DNA of 43,615 nt from an uncultured Bacteroidales bacterium (GTDB lineage Bacteria; Bacteroidota; Bacteroidia; Bacteroidales; UBA932): assembly GCA_904501835.1 (NCBI GenBank), contig CAJGBW010000005.1, forward strand, positions 1 through 43,615. The letters are read 5' to 3'. This document shows positions 1 through 7,280 of the stretch, piece by piece; position 1 is the stretch's first letter, and each line of letters begins with the position of its first letter. The notes below the pieces were generated by a model. The model was not told the origin of the DNA, searched no databases, and saw only the letters and a list, made by a program, of their open reading frames with translations. The translations under genes were made by a program, and so were the position numbers.

Positions 1-347
1 GAAAGGAGCATCTTGCCGAGGTTACCGTGGCCAAGACCAACCTGTCTGTTGTCAGCAACTGAACCGGGGATGCAGAATGCCTGAAGGCCGATACCGATGG
101 CCTCAGCAGCCTCGGCAGCCGTTTTTACACCCTTTTTAAGGGCGATGGCAGAACCTACAACATAAGCCCATTTTGCATTTTCAAAGCAGATAGGCTGAGT
201 CTCTTCGCAAGTCTTGTAAGGGTCAAGACCATATTTTTCGCAAATCTCGTTGGCTTCTTCGATAGAACCAATACCGTTTGCATTGAGGGCAGCAAGTATC
301 TGTTTGATACGTCTGTCCTGGCTTTCGAATTTTACTTCTCTGATCAT
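1..347 (-). CDS. GGGtGRT-family protein (N-terminal part, cut by window edge)
   Basis: The first ~115 residues of a minus-strand gene that runs off the left end of the window. The N-terminus reads MIREVKFESQDRRIKQIL and continues through stretches such as CFENAKWAYVVGSAIALKKG and GLQAFCIPGSVADNR, which I recognise from the GGGtGRT protein family of anaerobes (normally about 330 residues); the naming motif lies outside the window. The biochemical role of the family is not established. It follows the Fe-S scaffold gene by 11 bp; its Shine-Dalgarno AGGAG (356-360) overlaps the stop codon of that gene and sits about 8 nt before the ATG at 347, so the two are surely co-translated. Cysteines at about residues 53 and 91 could bind metal, but that is inference. 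Confidence 0.8.
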   Translation of the reverse strand, partial: MIREVKFESQDRRIKQILAALNANGIGSIEEANEICEKYGLDPYKTCEETQPICFENAKWAYVVGSAIALKKGVKTAAEAAEAIGIGLQAFCIPGSVADNRQVGLGHGNLGKMLL

Positions 348-358
348 AGTCTTGTCTC

Positions 359-1060
359 CTATTCTTTACGGGGGTCAATGTATTTAACTGCACCAGCCTC
401 TTTGGTGAAACGGCCATAGCTACCGGTAACGGCTTTGAGTGCCTCATTGGCATCTACACCTTTCTTCACCTGCTCCATGAATTTGCCAAGATGAACAAAC
501 TCGTAACCGCAAATCTCATCGTTCTCATCCAAGGCGAGGGTCTTGATATAACCTTCAGCCAACTCAAGATAACGAGGGCCTTTGGCCAAAGTACCATAAA
601 GGGTACCTACCTGGCTACGAAGGCCTTTTCCGAGGTCTTCCAAACCGGCGCCGACTACGAGACCACCCTCAGAGAAGGCAGACTGAGTACGACCATAAAC
701 AATCTGGAGGAACAACTCACGCATAGCGGTGTTGATAGCGTCGCAAACGAGGTCGGTATTGAGGGCTTCCAAGATGGTCTTACCGGGAAGAATCTCAGAT
801 GCCATAGCGGCAGAGTGAGTCATACCGGAACATCCGATAGTCTCAACCAACGCCTCTACAATCACACCGTCTTTAACATTCAAGCTCAGTTTGCAGGCAC
901 CCTGCTGAGGGGCGCACCAACCGATACCATGGGTGAAGCCGGAAATATCGGCAATCTCCTTTGATTTTACCCATTTTCCCTCTTCAGGAATAGGTGCAGG
1001 TCCATGATTGGGACCTTTCTGTACGCAGCACATCTGCTGCACTTCATGTGAATAAACCAT
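359..1060 (-). CDS. IscU/NifU-like iron-sulfur cluster assembly scaffold protein
   Basis: A 233-residue cytoplasmic protein of the NifU-N/IscU type, in the version found next to GGGtGRT genes in anaerobes. Such scaffolds assemble a transient Fe-S cluster and hand it to target proteins. Candidate ligands are C49, C56, C77 (in ETIGCSGMTHSA) and C106, with an extra CC pair at 11-12. The segment around residues 75-90 resembles the IscU cysteine loop, and the C-terminal ~100 residues are specific to this subfamily. No isc or suf genes are nearby; the only partner is the GGGtGRT gene 11 bp downstream, so this scaffold probably serves that protein (inference). A -7 box TATCTTTG lies at 1124-1131. 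The start is the ATG at 1060. Confidence 0.8.
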   Translation of the reverse strand: MVYSHEVQQMCCVQKGPNHGPAPIPEEGKWVKSKEIADISGFTHGIGWCAPQQGACKLSLNVKDGVIVEALVETIGCSGMTHSAAMASEILPGKTILEALNTDLVCDAINTAMRELFLQIVYGRTQSAFSEGGLVVGAGLEDLGKGLRSQVGTLYGTLAKGPRYLELAEGYIKTLALDENDEICGYEFVHLGKFMEQVKKGVDANEALKAVTGSYGRFTKEAGAVKYIDPRKE

Positions 1061-1123
1061 AATTATAATGATATAAGTTTCATAAATAATCGGGATTCAA
1101 GACGCACTTGGTCTAAAATCACA

Positions 1124-1131
1124 CAAAGATA
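1124..1131 (-). promoter_or_regulatory. -7 box (TATCTTTG) of the Fe-S scaffold/GGGtGRT pair
   Basis: It matches the Bacteroidota -7 consensus TAnnTTTG on the minus strand, 63 bp upstream of the start at 1060. No good -33 TTG is seen at the expected distance, so the promoter may be weak or activated. Confidence 0.5.
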
Positions 1132-1153
1132 TAAAACTTTCCTAATTTTTCAC

Positions 1154-3100
1154 CTATTTCAGATAAGCATCTTCAACAACTTTTTGACTTCTTGCCAAAA
1201 AATCAGCCAAAGCCTTGCCTTTGAGCAAGCCGGCAGAGAGCAAAGCAAGGTCGCAAACCTGCGCCAAAAGCGCATTCTCACGGGCATAAGCCTCAACTTT
1301 CCCCTTCTGCTCATTCTTGGCCGCCTCATCTGCTTCTCCCTCAAGTACGGGCACCTGTGCGGCCTTTTCGGACAAAATTTTCGCCACAAGAGGATGCTGC
1401 ACATTGACATTGATATTATAGAAGGCAGGCATTTCACCGTAGAAATTCATACCACCGCCCAACGCACTCATTTCGCGATGACGGCGCATAAATTCGCTTT
1501 GGGTAATCAACACGGGAGCTGCATTTTCGCCCATATTGACCGCCTGCACATAATATTCATTACCCTGGGGAAGAACCGCCTGGAAAAGACTGCTCATATC
1601 CGTCAATTCATTTTCAGACAAATCCACCTTGGACGCATCCTCTTTCTTAATCAGTTGATCGACGCTATCCGCATCCACACGACAAAGGGTGCAATTTTCG
1701 AGCTTCTGCTCCAACATATTGACAAAGTACGAATCCAGATGGCAATCCAGCCACAACACATCGTAGCCTTTGTTTTTGGCCGCTTCAATAAAAGAGTATT
1801 GGGCATCCACATCGGTCGCATAGAGAAGCACCACCTTGTTATCCTTATCGGTCTGCACAGGAGCTACCGCCGTCTTATAATCTTCGATGCTGAAGTATTT
1901 GCCATCCGTGTTTTTCAACAGACAAAATTTCAAAGCGCGATCACAGAATTTCTCATCGCTGAGCATACCATACTCGATAAACAATTTGAGATTATCCCAT
2001 TTGTTCTCCAGTTCTTCACGCTCTTTCTTGAAGATTTCCTCCAGACGATCGGCCACTTTCTTGGTGATATAGCCGCTGATTTTCTTCACATTGGCATCGC
2101 TCTGCAAATAACTACGGGACACATTCAAAGGAATATCGGGAGAGTCAATGACGCCATGCAGCAAAGTCAAGAAATCCGGCACGATATTATCCACGCTGTC
2201 GGTCACGAACATCTGATTGCAATAAAGCTGAATCTTGTCTTTTCGCACCTCCATCTTATCCTTGATTTTGGGGAAATACAAGATACCGGTCAGATTGAAA
2301 GGATAATCCACATTCAGATGAATATGGAAAAGAGGCTCTTCCGCCATGGGATACAAGCCCTTATAGAATTTGTCGTAATCTTCCTTTGAAAGTTCCGCAG
2401 GTTTCTTCGCCCAAATCGGCTCCAGGGTGTTGATGACATTATCTTTGTCCGTATCTACATACTTGCCATCTTTCCATTCCTGCTGCTTGCCGAAAATCAC
2501 AGGCACGGGCATGAATTTACAATATTTATCCAACAGCATCTGAATGCGTCCCTTGGTCGCAAATTCGCTCTCCTCATCATCAATATGGAGGGTGATGCAA
2601 GTTCCTCTATCCTTTTTATCGCTCTCACCCATCTCATATTCGGGAGAGCCATCACAGCTCCAGCGTACGGCTTTCGCGCCATCTTTCCATGACAAAGTGT
2701 CAATGCTGACCTTCTTGGCAACCATAAAAGCCGAATAGAAGCCCAAACCAAAGTGACCGATAATGCTGCCAATCTGGTCTTTATATTTCTCCAAAAATTC
2801 ACCGGCGCTGGAGAAAGCAATCTGGTTGATATATTTATCCACCTCTTCCTCGGTCATACCGATACCGTTGTCGATAATTTTAAGTGTTTTGGCAGCCTCA
2901 TCCAATTCAATACGCACGCAAAGCTCGCTCAAAGCCTTATCGAACTCGCCCGACTGCGCCAATGCTTTCATCTTCTGCTCCGCATCCACCGCATTGGCAA
3001 CCAGCTCACGCAAGAAAATCTCATGGTCTGAATACAAAAACTTCTTAATCACCGGGAATATATTCTCGGTGGTTACTCCAATTTTACCTTTGTTTTCCAT
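1154..3100 (-). CDS. htpG: Molecular chaperone HtpG (bacterial Hsp90)
   Basis: A 648-residue ATP-dependent cytosolic chaperone that folds or stabilises client proteins. The GHKL ATPase domain fills about residues 1-230: N-box LVANAVDA with N36, DNGIGMT at 77-83, and the lid/G2 motif GHFGLGFY at 115-122. Then follow the middle domain, including the NVSRSYLQ segment typical of Hsp90 (about 329-336), and the C-terminal dimerisation region. The N-terminus IGVTTENIFPVIKKFLYSD is typical of Bacteroidota HtpG. The length is close to family size and nothing is missing. It is probably a single-gene unit: the upstream ligase gene ends 121 bp away and a hairpin at 3135-3159 separates them. I found no clear -33/-7 pair, nor a CIRCE-type heat-shock operator, in the 121-bp spacer. 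Confidence 0.97.
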   Translation of the reverse strand: MENKGKIGVTTENIFPVIKKFLYSDHEIFLRELVANAVDAEQKMKALAQSGEFDKALSELCVRIELDEAAKTLKIIDNGIGMTEEEVDKYINQIAFSSAGEFLEKYKDQIGSIIGHFGLGFYSAFMVAKKVSIDTLSWKDGAKAVRWSCDGSPEYEMGESDKKDRGTCITLHIDDEESEFATKGRIQMLLDKYCKFMPVPVIFGKQQEWKDGKYVDTDKDNVINTLEPIWAKKPAELSKEDYDKFYKGLYPMAEEPLFHIHLNVDYPFNLTGILYFPKIKDKMEVRKDKIQLYCNQMFVTDSVDNIVPDFLTLLHGVIDSPDIPLNVSRSYLQSDANVKKISGYITKKVADRLEEIFKKEREELENKWDNLKLFIEYGMLSDEKFCDRALKFCLLKNTDGKYFSIEDYKTAVAPVQTDKDNKVVLLYATDVDAQYSFIEAAKNKGYDVLWLDCHLDSYFVNMLEQKLENCTLCRVDADSVDQLIKKEDASKVDLSENELTDMSSLFQAVLPQGNEYYVQAVNMGENAAPVLITQSEFMRRHREMSALGGGMNFYGEMPAFYNINVNVQHPLVAKILSEKAAQVPVLEGEADEAAKNEQKGKVEAYARENALLAQVCDLALLSAGLLKGKALADFLARSQKVVEDAYLK

Positions 3101-3134
3101 TTTATATCGTTTTACTTATTCTTAACATCAAATA

Positions 3135-3159
3135 AGCCCATCGGGCTAACCGACAGGCT
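3135..3159 (-). terminator. Probable terminator between the AMP ligase and htpG
   Basis: On the minus strand AGCCTGTCGG, a TTAGC loop and CCGATGGGCT form a 10-bp stem (two G-U pairs) followed by TTATTTG. It lies about 60 nt after the ligase stop codon. Two smaller inverted repeats (3191-3205 and 3206-3216) lie between. The U-tract is short, so termination may be partial. Confidence 0.45.
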
Positions 3160-3221
3160 CATCATCAAATTATATTCCAAACACATCAGACTGACAATTT
3201 GTCAGCCCGATTCGGGACATT

Positions 3222-4865
3222 TTACTTATACATAAAACGCTTGATACTCATCTTGGGAGTCTTCTCGAAAGGCTCATCCACCACCTCAACTTTGGTAAGC
3301 TTGCTATAAGAAGGAAGAGATTTATTGGCAAGAGCCAGCATTTCCTCTAAATAGAGGTCACGAGCCTCGGCATCCAGACCATCCTGTTCAAGTTTAGCTG
3401 CATCCAGATATACCAAAGCCACCAATTTGGTAGCACGATCCACGACCACACTCTCCATGACATATTTCTGGTTATTCAATACCGCTTCGATTTCCTCGGG
3501 GTAGATATTCTGACCGTTGGAAGAGAGAATCATATTCTTGCTACGACCCTTGATAAAGATATTACCATCGTGATCAATGATTCCCAAGTCACCGGTCTTC
3601 ATCCAGCCATCCTCGGTAAAAGCAGCCTGAGTAGCGCTCTCGTTCTTATAATATCCGACCATAAGGTTCATACCGCGAGCCTGAATCTCACCCACCACAT
3701 GATGAGGATCTTCAGAATCAATACGCACCTCGCAACGATCTACTGCTTTACCGCAAGATCTAGGAGCGAATTTATGCCAGTCTTCATAAGCCAAAAGCGG
3801 GCCGGCCTCTGTCATACCATAACCCACGGTGTAGGGCAATTTGAATTTCTTGAACCAGCTTTCGACAGTAGGATTCAAAGCAGCGCCACCCATGATGATA
3901 TACATGACGTTGCCTCCGAAAGCCTTAATCAATTTCTCACGCACCTTCTTGAAAATCACATTGCGAAGAACAGGCACACAAACAGCCACTTTCATCGCCG
4001 GTTTATTCAAAGTAGGCAACACGGAAGACTTGAAAATCTTCTCCATCACCAAAGGAACGGTCATCACAGCGTAAGGCTTGATGTCTGCCATAGCGGCAAG
4101 CAAAAGTTTCGGAGAAGGTGTCTTGCCCAAGAAATAGATGCAGCAGCCGCCACACAGGGTGTAGATTAACTCAAACATCAATCCATACACGTGAGCAAGG
4201 GGAAGCATGGATACCAAAGTATAGCCAAAACGCACAGGGAGACGACTCTGACCGAAGATCACATTGGTACATACGGATGCATATTGCAACATGACACCCT
4301 TAGGGGCACTGGTCGTACCGGACGTGTAATTGATGATAGCCAAATCCTCCCAATTGTCTACAGGGAAAGAAACATCTGATTTGCTATAACCATTGGGATA
4401 TTTCTCGTTAAAAAGCGCATCCCAGTTATCACACGCCTCCTGAATCTCATCCGTTGCGCAGAAAAGAGGCTGGAAAGTATCCAATGAAATTGCCAGACGC
4501 AAAGAAGTCATCACCTGTTTGTCCAGTTTCTCCCATTTTTCTTCATCAATAAAGAGCACTTTCGCATCGGAATGATGAACGAGAGAAGCAATACTTTCGG
4601 GGGTAAAATCCGCCAAGATAGGAACGGTTACAGTCTCATAGGTATTGGAAGAGAAAAAGGCGATGGCCCAACGGGCGCAGTTTTTACCGCACAACGCGAT
4701 TTTATCACCTTTGACAGCACCGGCTTTTTCAAAAAGAATGTGGAAGCGGGCCATTTTGGTAGCGAACTCACCAAAGGTAAAGGCCTCGCCCTTGTAGTTA
4801 CAAAGTGCATGGGCATCCCAATGCTCCTGCACTGAATTTTGCAATAATGATAAATAATGTTGCAT
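3222..4865 (-). CDS. Long-chain acyl-CoA synthetase-like AMP-binding ligase
   Basis: A 547-residue member of the ANL adenylating superfamily, most like bacterial long-chain fatty acid-CoA ligases: ATP activates a carboxylate to an acyl-adenylate, which is passed to CoA. Visible motifs are the P-loop YTSGTTSAPKG (180-190), GYGMTEAGP (348-356) and KTGDLG (423-428), with the hinge-region motif KGRSKNMI shortly after. The C-terminus ends in SIKRFMYK with the swivelling-domain lysine expected in this area. There is no membrane anchor, so it is cytosolic or peripheral. Substrate cannot be read from sequence; a fatty acid is most likely. It stands alone with its own promoter (4913-4942) and a stem-loop at the very 5' end of the predicted mRNA. 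Confidence 0.9.
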   Translation of the reverse strand: MQHYLSLLQNSVQEHWDAHALCNYKGEAFTFGEFATKMARFHILFEKAGAVKGDKIALCGKNCARWAIAFFSSNTYETVTVPILADFTPESIASLVHHSDAKVLFIDEEKWEKLDKQVMTSLRLAISLDTFQPLFCATDEIQEACDNWDALFNEKYPNGYSKSDVSFPVDNWEDLAIINYTSGTTSAPKGVMLQYASVCTNVIFGQSRLPVRFGYTLVSMLPLAHVYGLMFELIYTLCGGCCIYFLGKTPSPKLLLAAMADIKPYAVMTVPLVMEKIFKSSVLPTLNKPAMKVAVCVPVLRNVIFKKVREKLIKAFGGNVMYIIMGGAALNPTVESWFKKFKLPYTVGYGMTEAGPLLAYEDWHKFAPRSCGKAVDRCEVRIDSEDPHHVVGEIQARGMNLMVGYYKNESATQAAFTEDGWMKTGDLGIIDHDGNIFIKGRSKNMILSSNGQNIYPEEIEAVLNNQKYVMESVVVDRATKLVALVYLDAAKLEQDGLDAEARDLYLEEMLALANKSLPSYSKLTKVEVVDEPFEKTPKMSIKRFMYK

Positions 4866-4887
4866 AATATTTAGTAGGTTTAGGTCT

Positions 4888-4908
4888 CCCTCTTTTAAGC
4901 AAAGAGGG
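4888..4908 (-). other. 5'-end stem-loop in the AMP-ligase leader
   Basis: A perfect 8-bp inverted repeat, CCCTCTTT and AAAGAGGG around a 5-nt loop, lies between the predicted transcription start (about 4907) and the ATG at 4865. It would sit at the first nucleotides of the mRNA, a position typical of 5' stabilising hairpins. There is no U-tract, so it is not a terminator. Confidence 0.5.
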
Positions 4909-4912
4909 CTCG

Positions 4913-4942
4913 CAAAGATACAAAATTTTCCAAAAACATCAA
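4913..4942 (-). promoter_or_regulatory. Promoter of the AMP-ligase gene
   Basis: TTG (4940-4942), 19 nt, then TATCTTTG (4913-4920) on the minus strand, a good fit to the Bacteroidota -33/-7 consensus. The -33 element overlaps the stop codon of the upstream lipoprotein gene. Confidence 0.65.
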
Positions 4943-6198
4943 CCCCATGGATATGTCGGAAAACAAAAGACCCTATAGTCTTTACTATCTAAAGCATTTT
5001 GTCCCATTAAATATATCTTACCATCCTTGATTATTGGATAGTGTAAAAATTTGCCCCCAAACCGAAATTCGCCATTATCTTTGGGAAATTTTAATTCGTC
5101 TAAAACAACACCCGTCTTATATTCCAACACAATAATACGCCCCTCGCAATCGTTACTATATAAGTAGTTATTTGATATGGTTGATTCACCAAAGCCAAAC
5201 GTAGAATTTGAATATATAACCTTACCTGTTTTAGAATCATAAGCCATATATGTTTCCGTATCGTGTTTCAAGAGAATGCCTTGAGCCAGATACAATCCCT
5301 CCTGACATTGAAATCCATTATCGACCCGCGTCCATATAACATCGCCAGTAAAAGCATCAATTGCCGCTGTATGAGACGCATCTGTATAATACACAACTCC
5401 ATTTTCTACAATCACATTACAGATAGTGGCTCTAACTTTACTATCATAAGGTATCTGTTTGCGAAAAATAACAGTACCCAAATTAGGGTTTATAATTGTG
5501 TACCTATAATCTTCATCACTTTCACTTATTTTTGTTTCAATAATACCAAAATGCGAAGAGTCGATAATTATTGGTCCATAATTTATTTCATAATCCCCGG
5601 AATCATAAATTAATTCCTTTTCGCCATTACTTATATTAAATGCAAATACGAGATGGCCATTTATAACTGAAAAACATCGCTCACCATCATGATATATATT
5701 ATTTTCTATGTCATACGAATTTGAATCTCCCGGCCATTGATGTTGCCAAATAATTTCTTGACTTTTCAGACTAAAGCAAACCACTGATTCCGATTCTCCG
5801 CCTCCAAAAACATTTAGACACGACTTCACTATAACAATATCCTTATCTTGATAAGCTGCAGCATCCCTAAAATACAAGCCATAATTTATTGTAGTATCTT
5901 TTGGAAAAATCCATTGTAACTCGTGCGAAGCTGTATTTATTCCACATAAACGACTATCTTCTTTATTGGGAAAAGATCTAATCGTAGTCGGAAAGACAAC
6001 AATCTTATCATAAATAAGTGCTGGGATTATTCCCCCTGTTTTAATCGCAGATGCAGAACCTATTGGTATACGTACATTCCACTCCGGATTGGGATAATTA
6101 TCATCTATGTATCCATGATTTGCTTTGCAACAAGAACACATAAATATTATAAGTACACTAATTGTTAGAGTATTTAAACGCCGAACCATAGCTACCAT
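4939..6198 (-). CDS. PQQ-type beta-propeller lipoprotein, function unknown
   Basis: A 419-residue exported protein. The N-terminus has positive charges (RR at 6-7), a hydrophobic stretch and Cys at 21, 23 and 24, so a loose lipobox is likely; the ATG at 6189 is an alternative start. The rest has repeated blade-like units of the PQQ/WD40-like repeat type, for example TASHELQWIFPKD, SLKSQEIIWQHQW, AIDAFTGDVIWTR and AYDSKTGKVIYSNS, where D/S-x-x-T/S-G-x-x-x-W/Y marks each blade. Such propellers are usually protein or cofactor scaffolds; the PQQ-binding residues of dehydrogenases are not evident, so I would not call it an enzyme. It is clearly more AT-rich than its neighbours, a possible sign of transfer. 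Its promoter is at 6356-6387 and the leader holds two tiny ORFs. Confidence 0.75.
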   Translation of the reverse strand: MVAMVRRLNTLTISVLIIFMCSCCKANHGYIDDNYPNPEWNVRIPIGSASAIKTGGIIPALIYDKIVVFPTTIRSFPNKEDSRLCGINTASHELQWIFPKDTTINYGLYFRDAAAYQDKDIVIVKSCLNVFGGGESESVVCFSLKSQEIIWQHQWPGDSNSYDIENNIYHDGERCFSVINGHLVFAFNISNGEKELIYDSGDYEINYGPIIIDSSHFGIIETKISESDEDYRYTIINPNLGTVIFRKQIPYDSKVRATICNVIVENGVVYYTDASHTAAIDAFTGDVIWTRVDNGFQCQEGLYLAQGILLKHDTETYMAYDSKTGKVIYSNSTFGFGESTISNNYLYSNDCEGRIIVLEYKTGVVLDELKFPKDNGEFRFGGKFLHYPIIKDGKIYLMGQNALDSKDYRVFCFPTYPWG

Positions 6199-6229
6199 TT
6201 TTTAACGCGTTTGTTAATATTTCCTTCAT
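6158..6229 (-). other. Possible leader ORF 2 (23 codons) overlapping the propeller gene start
   Basis: It starts ATG at 6229, begins MKEILTNALKNGSYG and ends in TAG at 6158-6160, overlapping the first ~40 nt of the lipoprotein gene in another frame. Its ATG overlaps the TGA of leader ORF 1 (ATGA). No Shine-Dalgarno is seen. The arrangement suggests coupled translation but could be chance. Confidence 0.2.
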
Positions 6230-6294
6230 TTTATAATTATTTCCCATTTCCGTATAGGTCTTCTTAAAGATCCACCACCCTGATGTATGTCCAT
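6226..6294 (-). other. Possible leader ORF 1 (22 codons) upstream of the propeller lipoprotein
   Basis: It begins MDIHQGGGSLRRPIRKW and lies inside the ~150-nt predicted 5' leader of the lipoprotein mRNA. It ends by ATGA overlap with leader ORF 2. There is no homology I recognise. It is recorded because of the unusual chain of overlaps. Confidence 0.2.
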
Positions 6295-6355
6295 TTAGAT
6301 TTCGAAGAAGTTACTAATTCTCTGGTAGCCCATATCCACGGCATCATGAATAGAA

Positions 6356-6387
6356 CAAATATACTAAACACTTTCAACCATACCAAA
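6356..6387 (-). promoter_or_regulatory. Promoter of the propeller lipoprotein gene
   Basis: TTTG (6384-6387), exactly 20 nt, then TATATTTG (6356-6363) on the minus strand: a full match to the Bacteroidota consensus. The predicted start is near 6349, leaving a leader of about 150 nt. Confidence 0.7.
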
Positions 6388-6403
6388 AATATCATACAGA
6401 CCC

Positions 6404-6435
6404 TGTGATTGTTTCCTTTTCTTTTTTTATTTTTG
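6404..6435 (+). promoter_or_regulatory. Promoter of the HAD phosphatase gene
   Basis: -7 box TATTTTTG at 6428-6435, with TGTG (one mismatch to TTTG) 20 nt upstream at 6404-6407. The predicted start falls at about 6441, so the mRNA would be nearly leaderless if the ATG at 6444 is used. Confidence 0.45.
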
Positions 6436-6443
6436 CAGATAGA

Positions 6444-7280
6444 ATGAATAAGATTATGAAAAGACCCATTGTTGCGCTGATTTACGATTTTGACGGGACA
6501 CTCTCTCCCGGAAACATGCAGGAATTTGGCTTTATTCAAGCCATTGACACAACGGCTGAGCGATTCTGGCAAATGTCTGATGATCTGGCGATTGGACAGG
6601 ATGCCAGCAACATTCTCAGTTATATGAAAATGATGTTCGACGAGGCGCGAAACAAAGGAATACGCTTGAAAAAGGCCGACTTCTACAACTTTGGAAGAAA
6701 AGTAAAGCTTTTCCCCGGCGTGATGGACTGGTTCAAGCGAGTACGCGAATACGGAGAACAGAAAGGCGTCATCATTGAACATTATATCAACTCATCCGGC
6801 TTGGCTGAAATCATCGAAGGCACCCCCATCGCGGAAGAATTCAAAAAAATCTATGCCTGCTCTTTCATTTATGATGAAAACGGAGAAGCCATCTGGCCGG
6901 GCGTGGCCGTCGATTATACAGCGAAGACACAATACCTTTTCAAAATCAACAAGGGAATATTTTCCATGCGTGACACCAATCTGGTCAATGAGAGTCAGGC
7001 CGAAGACAAAAAGAGAGTTCCCTTCCCGCACATGATTTATTTTGGAGATGGTGACACCGATGTTCCTTGTATGAAAATTGTCAAAATGTGGGGTGGACAC
7101 TCCATCGGAGTCTATAACAGCGAAAGTGAGAAAAAGAAAGCGGCAGCCAAAAAATTATTACGTGAAGGCCGCGTAAACTTCATTACGCCCGCCGATTACA
7201 CCGCAGAGAGCCGCACATTTGCGCTCACTTGTGCGATTATTGACAAAATCAAGGCTGATTACGACTTAAAGGCATTCTAA
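6444..7280 (+). CDS. HAD-superfamily phosphatase (PSPase-like)
   Basis: A 278-residue cytosolic haloacid dehalogenase-type hydrolase. Motif I is IYDFDGTLS with nucleophile D15 and general acid D17 (numbering from ATG 6444); motif IV is FGDGDTDVPCMK. Helical cap material lies between, and a conserved lysine-rich stretch follows near the C-terminus. Members remove phosphate from small metabolites; the substrate is not deducible here. A second ATG at 6456, closer to the usual family N-terminus MKRPIVAL, is an equally good start. The open frame reaches further upstream to 6405, but that extension would lie upstream of the -7 box. It is convergent with the OstA-like gene; the two stop codons share bases (7277-7280), leaving no space for a terminator. 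Confidence 0.85.
   Translation: MNKIMKRPIVALIYDFDGTLSPGNMQEFGFIQAIDTTAERFWQMSDDLAIGQDASNILSYMKMMFDEARNKGIRLKKADFYNFGRKVKLFPGVMDWFKRVREYGEQKGVIIEHYINSSGLAEIIEGTPIAEEFKKIYACSFIYDENGEAIWPGVAVDYTAKTQYLFKINKGIFSMRDTNLVNESQAEDKKRVPFPHMIYFGDGDTDVPCMKIVKMWGGHSIGVYNSESEKKKAAAKKLLREGRVNFITPADYTAESRTFALTCAIIDKIKADYDLKAF

Noticed and set aside
1184..2389. Plus-strand frame of 401 codons opposite htpG
   Set aside because: Antisense shadow of a highly conserved gene; no recognisable domain.
3191..3216. Two short palindromes before htpG as heat-shock operators
   Set aside because: They do not match the CIRCE pattern (TTAGCACTC-N9-GAGTGCTAA) and have stems of only 5-6 bp.
6264..6782. Minus-strand frame of 172 codons across the HAD gene start
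   Set aside because: It is antisense to a well-supported HAD gene. Only its last ~43 codons (MIFLVWLKVFSIF...) lie in intergenic DNA, and the promoter found at 6356-6387 starts transcription after their beginning.
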